6,795 nt of DNA from a bacterium (GTDB lineage Bacteria; Thermosulfidibacterota; Thermosulfidibacteria; Thermosulfidibacterales; JALWSI01), in contig JALWSI010000012.1 of assembly GCA_027080315.1 (NCBI GenBank), forward strand, positions 1-6,795, in the 5' to 3' direction. Positions 1-6,081 of the stretch are shown here, piece after piece. The notes below the pieces were generated by a model that saw only the letters and a list, made by a program, of their open reading frames with translations, was not told the DNA's origin and searched no databases. Numbering within the stretch: the stretch's first letter is position 1; each line of letters starts with the position of its first letter. Position numbers and translations under genes: made by a program.

Positions 1-977
1 TTCCCGAGGAGTACGGGGGAAGCGGCATGGACTCCCTATCCTTGGTGGTTGCCCTTCAAGAGGTGGGAAGGGGCTGTGCTTCTACAGCCGTCACCATGAG
101 CGTAACCAACATGGTGGCTCAAGGGAGCAGCGCCTTTGGCGCAGAAGAGCAGAAAAAGATGTATCTTCCCAAAATCTGTAGTGGAGAGTACGCTGCTGCA
201 AGTTTTGCCTTAACCGAGCCCTGGGCAGGTTCAGACGCCGCCTCTTTGAAGACCACAGCCCACAAAGAGGGTGACGAGTACGTAATAAACGGCTCCAAGC
301 TCTTCATCACCAGCGGCGCTTATGCCGGGGTGGTTATGGTAGCTGCGATAACCGACAAAGAGCAGGGCAAGCACGGAATAAGCGTCTTTCTTGTTGAGCA
401 GGGGACCCCTGGAATGATTATCGGAAAGGCAGAAGAGAAGATGGGTCAGAGGGGTTCCAACACTGTGGCCATAACCTTTGAAGACTGCCGTGTGCCTGCG
501 GAGAATCTACTGGGCAACGAGGGAGACGGCCTCAAGATCATGCTGGCGGACTTAGACATGGGACGTATCTGCATAGGAGCCCTGGCAACAGGCATACATC
601 GTGCTTGTCTTGAGGAATCGTTAAAATACTCCCAGGGCAGGGTGCAGTTTGGAAAACCCATCTCGTCTTTCCAAGCCATCCAGTGGATGCTGTCGGAAAT
701 GGCAACAGACCTTGAAGCAGCAGAGCAGCTCGTCTTTAGAGCAGCCTGGCTGAGAGACCAAGGCAAACCCTTCACCAAAGAGGCCTCAATGGCAAAGCTC
801 TTTGCTACAGAGGCAGCAAACAGAGCAGCCTACAAGGCCGTTCAGATCCACGGAGGCTACGGATACTCAAGGGAGTACACTGTTGAGCGGCTCTACAGAG
901 ATGTAAGGGTCACAACCATCTACGAGGGCACCTCTGAGATCCAGAGGATAGTGATTGCCCGTAACCTGTTGCACTGA
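1..977 (+). CDS. Acyl-CoA dehydrogenase, short-chain type (5' end missing)
   Basis: FAD-dependent acyl-CoA dehydrogenase that introduces the alpha,beta double bond of an acyl-CoA and passes electrons to ETF. The frame is open from base 3 and reads PEEYGGSG before the Met at base 27, so that Met is internal and roughly the first 60-80 residues lie outside the window. Visible family motifs, numbered from that Met: the flavin/substrate segment FALTEPWAGSDAAS (60-73), INGSKLFITSG (87-97), the helix with FGKPI (208-212), and IHGGYGYSREY near the C-terminus. The catalytic base is Glu300 in IYEGTSEIQR (codon 924-926), the short/medium-chain dehydrogenase position. The isovaleryl-CoA dehydrogenase position (LDLER in that enzyme) is Gly179 here, arguing against that subtype. 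Butyryl-CoA or isobutyryl-CoA would suit the neighbouring mutase, but chain length cannot be proved from sequence. The stop codon overlaps the next start. Confidence 0.95.
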   Translation, partial: PEEYGGSGMDSLSLVVALQEVGRGCASTAVTMSVTNMVAQGSSAFGAEEQKKMYLPKICSGEYAAASFALTEPWAGSDAASLKTTAHKEGDEYVINGSKLFITSGAYAGVVMVAAITDKEQGKHGISVFLVEQGTPGMIIGKAEEKMGQRGSNTVAITFEDCRVPAENLLGNEGDGLKIMLADLDMGRICIGALATGIHRACLEESLKYSQGRVQFGKPISSFQAIQWMLSEMATDLEAAEQLVFRAAWLRDQGKPFTKEASMAKLFATEAANRAAYKAVQIHGGYGYSREYTVERLYRDVRVTTIYEGTSEIQRIVIARNLLH

Positions 978-1510
978 TGCCGTTGGAGACAGGAAGGGTT
1001 CAGGTCTACACAGGGGACGGCAAGGGCAAGACCACAGCGGCCCTGGGCCTTGCGTGTAGGGCAGTGGGACACGACCTCAAGGTTGTGATGATCCAGTTCA
1101 TGAAAGGCTCCATAGACTACGGAGAGCTGAACACCGCCAAACGGCTGGCCCCAAACCTCACAATAATACAGCAGGGGAGAGAGAACTTTGTGAACCGTGA
1201 AGACCCCGATCCCATAGACGTAAAGATGGCCCAAGAGGGCATAAAGCTGGCCAAGAGGTTCATGGAGAAAGATCCTCCCGACATCCTGATACTTGACGAG
1301 TTGAACGTTGCGTTAGACTTTGGGCTGGTGAGCCTTGAACAGGTGCTTGAGCTCTTAAAGCTGAGACCAGAAAAGATGGAGCTGGTGATAACAGGAAGAT
1401 ACGCCCATCCAGAGGTTATGAAACGAGCAGATCTCATAACCGAGATGGTAGAGATAAAACACTACTACAACATGGAAGGTCTTGATGGCCGTGTTGGCAT
1501 AGAGAGGTAA
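977..1510 (+). CDS. cobO: Cob(I)alamin adenosyltransferase, CobO/CobA/BtuR type
   Basis: Transfers the 5'-deoxyadenosyl group from ATP to cob(I)alamin, making the adenosylcobalamin needed by the mutase encoded next. The 177-residue protein has the family's P-loop [12 protein letters not shown] (about 14-25), the following VVMIQFMKG strand, an acidic [12 protein letters not shown] strand (Walker B-like, about 101-112), VITGR (about 137-141) and the C-terminal ADLITEM..IKH segment. It begins almost directly at the P-loop, so it lacks the longer N-terminal extension of enterobacterial CobA. The ATG shares its first base with the dehydrogenase stop (TGATG), and no Shine-Dalgarno site lies just upstream, so translation is probably coupled. 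Placement inside a mutase operon indicates a dedicated cofactor-supply role rather than general corrinoid salvage. Confidence 0.95.
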   Translation: MPLETGRVQVYTGDGKGKTTAALGLACRAVGHDLKVVMIQFMKGSIDYGELNTAKRLAPNLTIIQQGRENFVNREDPDPIDVKMAQEGIKLAKRFMEKDPPDILILDELNVALDFGLVSLEQVLELLKLRPEKMELVITGRYAHPEVMKRADLITEMVEIKHYYNMEGLDGRVGIER

Positions 1511-1511
1511 G

Positions 1512-1519
1512 AAGGAGGA
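1512..1519 (+). promoter_or_regulatory. Strong ribosome binding site for mutase large subunit
   Basis: AAGGAGGA lies just after the cobO stop, with six bases between AGGAGG and the ATG at 1525. It fixes that start and predicts high expression of the mutase. Confidence 0.85.
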
Positions 1520-1524
1520 ATAGA

Positions 1525-3198
1525 ATGGCTGACGAGAAGATAAAAGAGGCTTTTGACTGCTGGGAAAAAGACGTTTACGCAAAAGAGGTGGCCAAACACC
1601 CTGAGCGCATGGAGAGATTCAGCACCATCTCTGACCTGGAGATAAAGCCCCTTTACACCCCCCTTGACCTTGAAGGGTTTGATTTTCTGAGGGATGTGGG
1701 CTTTCCTGGTAGCTATCCCTTCACAAGGGGAGTTCACTCCACCATGTACAGGGGTAGGTTGTGGACCATGCGCCAGTTCGCGGGTTTTGGCACCCCTGAG
1801 CAGACAAACGAGAGATACAAGTACCTTCTGAGCATTGGACAAACAGGACTCTCCATAGCCTTTGACTTTCCCACCCTTTACGGAAGAGACTCTGACGATC
1901 CCTTCTCACGAGGAGAGATCGGCAAGTGCGGAGTGGCAGTGGACACCTTAAGGGACTTTGAGATCATATTTGACGGCATCCCCATGGACAAGGTGACCAC
2001 CTCTATGACCATCAACCCACCCGCCATTGTGCTCTTGGCCATGTACATCGCCACTGCCGAGCAGCAGGGGGTTGGTCCCGACAAGATAGGAGGAACCATT
2101 CAGAACGACATGCTCAAAGAGTTCATCGCTCAAAAGACCTGGATCTACCCACCCCGTCCATCCCTCAGGCTCATAAGGGATACTGTGGTTTACTGCACCA
2201 ACCATGTTCCCAAGTGGAACACCATCTCCATCTCGGGCTACCACATCAGAGAGGCAGGAGCCACGGCCGTCCAAGAGCTGGCCTTCACCCTCGCTGACGG
2301 GATAGAGTACGTGAAGATGGGCATAGAAGCAGGTTTAGACGTGGACGCTTTTGCTCCCAGGTATTCTTTCTTCTTCGACAGCCACATGGACTTCTTCGAA
2401 GAGATCTGCAAGATGAGGGCCGCCAGAAGAATGTGGGCCAAGATCATGAAAGAGCGCTTTGGTGCAAAGAACCCCAGATCTTGGTGGATGCGCTTCCATA
2501 CTCAGACCGCAGGATGCTCTCTCACTGCCCAGCAGCCCTTGAACAACATCGTCCGTACCGCCTTAGAAGCCATGGCTGCAGTGCTTGGTGGAACCCAATC
2601 TCTCCACACCAACTCAATGGACGAAACCTGGGCATTACCCACCGAAGAGGCTGTGACTGTAGCCTTGAGAACCCAGCAGATCATCGCCCACGAAAGCGGG
2701 GTAACAAACACAATAGATCCTTTGGCAGGCTCCTACTTTGTTGAGGCCTTAACCAACGAGATGGAGGAGAAGGCCTGGGACTACATCAACAAGATCGAGG
2801 AGATGGGAGGCATCATCCCTGCCATAGAGAGAGGATACCCCCAGAAGGAGATCATTGAGGCGGCCTTTAGATTCCAGCAGCAGGTTGAAGCCAAAGAGAA
2901 GATCATTGTTGGCGTCAACGAGTACATCATGGAAGGTGAGGATCTGCCAATTGACATCCTGAAGGTGGATCCAGAGGTTGAAAGGGTGCAGCTTGAGCGT
3001 CTGAAAGAGGTGAGGTCAAAGAGAGACAATGCAAAGGTGAAGAGCCTGCTTGACGACCTTAGAGACGCTGCAGCCGACGAGAAGGAGAACCTTATGCCCA
3101 TAGTTCTCGATCTGGTAAGAGCATACGCCAGCATTGGAGAGATTATGGGCGCAATGAAGGATGTGTTTGGGGTTTACACCGACCCAGGCTACTTCTAA
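1525..3198 (+). CDS. B12-dependent acyl-CoA mutase large subunit, isobutyryl-CoA mutase-type active site
   Basis: Substrate-binding TIM-barrel subunit of the methylmalonyl-CoA mutase family; catalyses radical carbon-skeleton rearrangement of an acyl-CoA with adenosylcobalamin. At 557 residues it matches stand-alone large subunits and has no B12-binding domain, which is encoded separately at 4889-5305. Family landmarks: [19 protein letters not shown] (64-84), [10 protein letters not shown] (191-200), YPPRPS (208-213), ISISGYH (234-240) with Tyr239/His240 equal to Tyr243/His244 of the Propionibacterium enzyme, and QSLHTNS (358-364). The specificity residues differ from methylmalonyl-CoA mutase: Phe85 replaces Tyr89, and Gln203 replaces Arg207, which binds the substrate carboxylate. 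Phe plus Gln is the isobutyryl-CoA mutase signature. Ala112 sits where 2-hydroxyisobutyryl-CoA mutase has its diagnostic Asp. Isobutyryl-CoA/n-butyryl-CoA is the best substrate guess; pivalyl-/isovaleryl-CoA or a larger acyl-CoA remains possible. The symbol is left empty because orthology is unproved. Confidence 0.93.
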   Translation: MADEKIKEAFDCWEKDVYAKEVAKHPERMERFSTISDLEIKPLYTPLDLEGFDFLRDVGFPGSYPFTRGVHSTMYRGRLWTMRQFAGFGTPEQTNERYKYLLSIGQTGLSIAFDFPTLYGRDSDDPFSRGEIGKCGVAVDTLRDFEIIFDGIPMDKVTTSMTINPPAIVLLAMYIATAEQQGVGPDKIGGTIQNDMLKEFIAQKTWIYPPRPSLRLIRDTVVYCTNHVPKWNTISISGYHIREAGATAVQELAFTLADGIEYVKMGIEAGLDVDAFAPRYSFFFDSHMDFFEEICKMRAARRMWAKIMKERFGAKNPRSWWMRFHTQTAGCSLTAQQPLNNIVRTALEAMAAVLGGTQSLHTNSMDETWALPTEEAVTVALRTQQIIAHESGVTNTIDPLAGSYFVEALTNEMEEKAWDYINKIEEMGGIIPAIERGYPQKEIIEAAFRFQQQVEAKEKIIVGVNEYIMEGEDLPIDILKVDPEVERVQLERLKEVRSKRDNAKVKSLLDDLRDAAADEKENLMPIVLDLVRAYASIGEIMGAMKDVFGVYTDPGYF

Positions 3199-3208
3199 GC
3201 CCGAAAAA

Positions 3209-3216
3209 GGGGGAGG
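3209..3216 (+). promoter_or_regulatory. Ribosome binding site for CoA-transferase-like subunit A
   Basis: GGGGGAGG precedes the ATG at 3220. Only three bases separate GGAGG from the start, tighter than usual. The Met at 3220 is still preferred because the protein then begins at the same point as glutaconate CoA-transferase subunit A, and no better in-frame start lies nearby. Confidence 0.65.
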
Positions 3217-3219
3217 CAG

Positions 3220-4035
3220 ATGAAGGAGAAGCTCTGCTCATTACAAGAGGCAGTGGCCACCTACGTACACGACGGAGACGTTGTTGCCATAGGCGGCGTT
3301 GGAAGAAACCGTGCTCCCATGGCGCTGGTAAGAGAGGTGATTCGCCAGGGCAAGAAGAACCTTCACATTGTGGGGCGAGAGAAGGGTATGGAGTTTGACA
3401 TGCTCATTGGGGCAGGATGCGTCAAGAAGGTGAGCTTCGCCCTGGTGAGCCTTGAAGAGTTTGGTCTTGCCATGAACTTCAGACGCAAGGCCCAGGCAGG
3501 AGAGATTGAGCTTGACGAACACGCCTGCAACTCGGTAATCACCTCCCTCAGGGCAGCCTCAATGGGGCTTCCTTTTCTGCCTTTAAGAGGAATGTTCGGC
3601 TCTGGCGTGTTTGAGGTTAGTAAAAACCTCAAAGAGATAGAGTGTCCGTTCACAGGGGAGAGACTAGCGGCGGTGAGAGCCATAAAGCCCAATGTTACCC
3701 TCATTCACGCCCATCAGGCCGACAAATACGGCAATGTGCGCATCATGGGCTCCCCTTTTGAAGACATACTCAAAGCATGGGCGGCAGAGAAAACCATTGT
3801 GACAGTGGAAGAGATCATTGATAACGACGAGATAAGGAATAATCCCCAGCTAACCTCCATTCCCTACATCTACATTGACGCTGTGGTTCACCAGCCCAAG
3901 GGTGCATGGCCGGCCTCATGCGACTCTTACTACGACAGCGACATAGAAGAGATTAAAGCCTACGCCCAGGCGATAAAGAGTCCAGAGGGATTCCAGGAGT
4001 ACCTGGAGCAGCGGGTTTTGAGCAGGAGGGATTGA
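3220..4035 (+). CDS. CoA-transferase family I subunit A (GctA/IpdA-like)
   Basis: Alpha subunit of a two-subunit enzyme of the glutaconate CoA-transferase/IpdAB group. The 271-residue protein shows the N-terminal VHDGDVVAIGG turn followed by RAPMALVREV (about 16-41), GLPFLPLRGMFGSGV (116-130), the VTLIHAHQAD..GNVRI region (about 158-174), and a C-terminal block TIVTVEEII...DEIRNNP...IDAVV that resembles GctA closely. Asp99-Glu100 (ELDEHAC) falls where, from memory, IpdA-type hydrolases carry an important acidic residue; an alignment should confirm this. It is shorter than GctA (about 320 residues) and close to IpdA (about 290). The gene is one base from the B subunit and is inserted between the two mutase subunits. 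It is either a CoA transferase or, more likely given its partner's missing catalytic Glu, a C-C bond hydrolase acting on a cyclic or beta-keto acyl-CoA. Confidence 0.88.
   Translation: MKEKLCSLQEAVATYVHDGDVVAIGGVGRNRAPMALVREVIRQGKKNLHIVGREKGMEFDMLIGAGCVKKVSFALVSLEEFGLAMNFRRKAQAGEIELDEHACNSVITSLRAASMGLPFLPLRGMFGSGVFEVSKNLKEIECPFTGERLAAVRAIKPNVTLIHAHQADKYGNVRIMGSPFEDILKAWAAEKTIVTVEEIIDNDEIRNNPQLTSIPYIYIDAVVHQPKGAWPASCDSYYDSDIEEIKAYAQAIKSPEGFQEYLEQRVLSRRD
4024..4030 (+). promoter_or_regulatory. Ribosome binding site for CoA-transferase-like subunit B
   Basis: AGGAGGG sits inside the last codons of the A-subunit gene, six bases before the ATG at 4037. The two genes are separated by a single base, so stoichiometric, coupled translation is expected. 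Confidence 0.8.
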
Positions 4036-4036
4036 G

Positions 4037-4810
4037 ATGGCAGAGTACACCACCGCAGAATTGATGGCAGTATGCCTTGCAAGAGAGATCTCAGACGGAG
4101 ATAGGGTGCTGCAGGGGCTCTACTCTCCCCTGCCCATGATGGCTTGTCTCTTGGCAAAGAGGTTTCACGCTCCAAACATGACCTACTTCAACACAGCAGA
4201 TGTGATTGATCCCGAACCCAAAAAGGTTCCCTTCTCAACTGCAGGCCCGGCGCTCCAGGAGAGAGCCGTAACCTACATTCCGTTATGGCAGACCTTTGAC
4301 CTGGCACAAAGAGGTGAGCTTGATCTCATATTCTTGGGAGCGGCCCAGGTGGACAAACACGGCAACACCAATCTCAGCGCCATAGGGCCCTACGAGAAGC
4401 CCAAGGTGAGGCTGCCGGGAGGAGCCGCCTCTGCCCACCTCTGCGCCATAATGGATACGGTGATCTGGATACCCCGCCACAACAACAGGGTACTGGTTGA
4501 GAAGGTGGACTTCATTACGGGACAGGGATACCTGAGCGGTGGAGACGCCCGGGAGAAGGCCGGCATACCCAAAGGCGGCCCCCGCAAAGTGGTCACCAAT
4601 CTTTGCATAATGGATTTTGAGCCTGAAACCAAGGCTATGCGTCTGGTCTCTCTACATCCAGGGGTGAGCTTAGAACAGGTGAAAGAGGCAACCGGCTTTG
4701 AGCTCATCATACCCTCAGAGGTGAAAGAGACTGAGCCTCCCAGCCCTGAGGAGCTGGAGTTCATGAGAGAGATAGACCCCAAGGGAGTGAGGGAACTGGA
4801 GTTTCACTAA
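4037..4810 (+). CDS. CoA-transferase family I subunit B (GctB/IpdB-like), catalytic Glu missing
   Basis: Beta subunit partnering the preceding gene; 257 residues, the usual length. Family features: LLAKRFHAPN (38-47), FLGAAQVDKHGNTNLSAIG (about 98-116), a glycine-rich PGGAASAH loop, the RVLVEKVDFITGQGY strand, and a C-terminal MRLVSLHPGVSLEQV...IDPKGVREL segment that recalls mycobacterial IpdB. In glutaconate CoA-transferase the covalent CoA-ester residue is Glu54 in IIVESG. Aligning from the conserved AKR...AP segment puts Thr53 (YFNTAD) at that site, so the ping-pong transferase mechanism is not supported. IpdAB, the ring-cleaving hydrolase of steroid catabolism, also lacks this Glu. I therefore expect a hydrolase or retro-Claisen-type lyase rather than a transferase. 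The true substrate is unknown. Confidence 0.88.
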   Translation: MAEYTTAELMAVCLAREISDGDRVLQGLYSPLPMMACLLAKRFHAPNMTYFNTADVIDPEPKKVPFSTAGPALQERAVTYIPLWQTFDLAQRGELDLIFLGAAQVDKHGNTNLSAIGPYEKPKVRLPGGAASAHLCAIMDTVIWIPRHNNRVLVEKVDFITGQGYLSGGDAREKAGIPKGGPRKVVTNLCIMDFEPETKAMRLVSLHPGVSLEQVKEATGFELIIPSEVKETEPPSPEELEFMREIDPKGVRELEFH

Positions 4811-4888
4811 GATAGAGTCTGGAAATCAGCAGGTGACTCCATTAAAGTACCCTTTTGAATCCAGAAGAGAAAAAGAGCGGAGGATAAT
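4811..4888 (+). other. 78-base intergenic gap, no confident signal
   Basis: This is the only appreciable non-coding stretch in the window. It contains weak inverted repeats, GAGTC/GACTC (4815-4819 and 4835-4839) and TCTGGA/TCCAGA (4818-4823 and 4860-4865). Neither is GC-rich and neither is followed by a T-run, so no intrinsic terminator is called. No well-spaced promoter was found. It ends in the ribosome binding site of the mutase small subunit. Confidence 0.5.
4879..4883 (+). promoter_or_regulatory. Ribosome binding site for mutase small subunit
   Basis: GGAGG is five bases before the ATG at 4889, giving the small subunit strong translation independent of the gene upstream across the 78-base gap. 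Confidence 0.8.
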
Positions 4889-5305
4889 ATGGCACAAGAG
4901 AGAAAGGTAAAAATTCTGGTAGCCAAACCTGGACTTGATGGCCACGACCGGGGAGCAAAGGTTGTGGCTCGGGCACTTAGGGACGCAGGATTTGAGGTTA
5001 TTTACACCGGCCTGCATCAATCGTTAGAGCAGATTGTTGAGTCAGCAATAGAAGAGGATGTTGACGCCATTGGCATCAGCATACTTTCAGGGGCCCATAA
5101 CTACGTGTTTCCAACCCTTATGGAGCTTCTACGCAAAGAGGGTATGGATGACATCGTTGTCTTTGGTGGAGGCATAATTCCCTTGGACGACATTCCTGGT
5201 CTCAAAGAAGCAGGGGTGAAAGAGATATTCTTGCCAGGCACCTCTTTGGAAGAGATCGTTGACTGGGTGAAGGAGAACGTGAAACCCAGAGAGGTGGTTC
5301 TGTAG
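4889..5305 (+). CDS. B12-binding small subunit of acyl-CoA mutase
   Basis: Cobalamin-binding Rossmann-like domain that pairs with the large subunit at 1525-3198 to form the active mutase. The 138 residues cover just this domain. The base-off/His-on signature is complete: Asp17-x-His19-x-x-Gly22 (LDGHDRG), where His19 is the lower axial cobalt ligand; Ser64-x-Leu66 (SILSGAH); and the GGGIIP loop (93-98), which accommodates the nucleotide tail. The N-terminal [13 protein letters not shown] segment is typical of the mutase family rather than of methionine synthase or corrinoid methyltransferase domains. As a free subunit it matches IcmB or archaeal/anaerobe-type split mutases. Unusually, it is separated from the large-subunit gene by the two CoA-transferase-like genes. 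The crotonase gene follows after five bases. Confidence 0.95.
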   Translation: MAQERKVKILVAKPGLDGHDRGAKVVARALRDAGFEVIYTGLHQSLEQIVESAIEEDVDAIGISILSGAHNYVFPTLMELLRKEGMDDIVVFGGGIIPLDDIPGLKEAGVKEIFLPGTSLEEIVDWVKENVKPREVVL

Positions 5306-5310
5306 GTCCC

Positions 5311-6081
5311 ATGGAACAGGAGGCGGGAGAGAAGGTCTCTCCGGTTACTCAAAACCGCCCCCTCCCCTACCGATTCCTTAAAGTGGAAGAGGGGGGAGAG
5401 GGGGTGCTTCACCTATGGATAGACCGTGCTAAACAGCTAAACACCCTTAGCGTGCCCACACTCCATGAGTTAACCAGCTTCTTTGCTTCCCTTCCCCAAA
5501 TGAAACATCAGGTTCTACTCATAAGAGGGGCAGGAGGGAAGGCATTTGCAGCAGGGGCAAATATAAAAGAGCTGATCCCCTTTGGTCCATGGGAGGCAAG
5601 GGAGTTTTCAGCCTTAGGACAGAACATATTCTTTCTCATGGAATCGGCTCCCCAAACCATAATAGCTGCAATAGACGGCTACTGTATGGGAGGCGGATGC
5701 GATTTTGCCATGGGAGCCGATATAAGGGTGGCGTCAGAGCGTTCGGTGTTTGCCCACACAGGGGCAAAGATGGGTATAATTACTGGTTTTGGTGGTACCC
5801 AAAGGTTGCCCAGGCTTGTGGGTATGCGCCACGCAAAAGAGATCTTCTTCACCGCAGAAAGGTTCTCTGCCCATGAGGCCTTACGAAAGGGATTTATCAC
5901 CCAGGTGATACCAACAGAGACCTTTCACCAAGAGGTTGAAAACCTGGCACAAAGGATAGCCAAAAGACCAGCCAAGGAGATGAAAAGGGCAAAAAGACTG
6001 CTGTGCAAGGCAATGGACATAAACAGGAATGCACACAGGCTTTTGGAATACAGTAATAGTGGAGACAGGCAATGGGAATAA
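5311..6081 (+). CDS. Crotonase-fold protein (enoyl-CoA hydratase/isomerase family), atypical active site
   Basis: Acts on an acyl-CoA thioester using the crotonase oxyanion hole: KAFAAGANIKEL (77-88) and the GYCMGGGCD loop (123-131), with Gly128 at the position of rat hydratase Gly141. The two catalytic glutamates of enoyl-CoA hydratase are not kept: Glu144 is Asp131 and Glu164 is Gly151 (FAHTGAKMG), although GGTQRLPRLVG follows normally. Simple water addition to an enoyl-CoA is therefore doubtful; isomerase, hydrolase, decarboxylase or C-C lyase activity is possible in this fold. The protein is 256 residues but has about 19 extra N-terminal residues, and it ends at GDRQWE, where family members continue with a final helix (EG..AF.EKR type). 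No good Shine-Dalgarno site precedes the ATG; the nearest, GAGGTGG (5291-5297), is 13 bases away, so coupling to the upstream gene is likely. The 3' end overlaps meaB. Confidence 0.9.
   Translation: MEQEAGEKVSPVTQNRPLPYRFLKVEEGGEGVLHLWIDRAKQLNTLSVPTLHELTSFFASLPQMKHQVLLIRGAGGKAFAAGANIKELIPFGPWEAREFSALGQNIFFLMESAPQTIIAAIDGYCMGGGCDFAMGADIRVASERSVFAHTGAKMGIITGFGGTQRLPRLVGMRHAKEIFFTAERFSAHEALRKGFITQVIPTETFHQEVENLAQRIAKRPAKEMKRAKRLLCKAMDINRNAHRLLEYSNSGDRQWE
6061..6064 (+). promoter_or_regulatory. Ribosome binding site for meaB inside crotonase gene
   Basis: GGAG lies seven bases before the ATG at 6072, within the crotonase coding sequence. It supports that start and the overlap of the two genes. 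Confidence 0.65.

Noticed and set aside
27-29. ATG as the true start of the acyl-CoA dehydrogenase
   Set aside because: The frame is open upstream to the window edge and encodes the family segment PEEYGGSG, so this Met is internal.
1858-1863. 2-hydroxyisobutyryl-CoA mutase as the identity of the large subunit
   Set aside because: That enzyme has Ile at the Phe85 position and a diagnostic Asp at the position of Ala112; neither is present here.
4815-4865. Intrinsic terminator in the intergenic gap
   Set aside because: The inverted repeats are only 5-6 bp with long loops and no T-run follows.
4855-4888. Promoter with TTGAAT and GATAAT boxes before the small subunit
   Set aside because: The spacer is 22 bases, and the -10-like box abuts the start codon and overlaps the ribosome binding site; better explained by chance.
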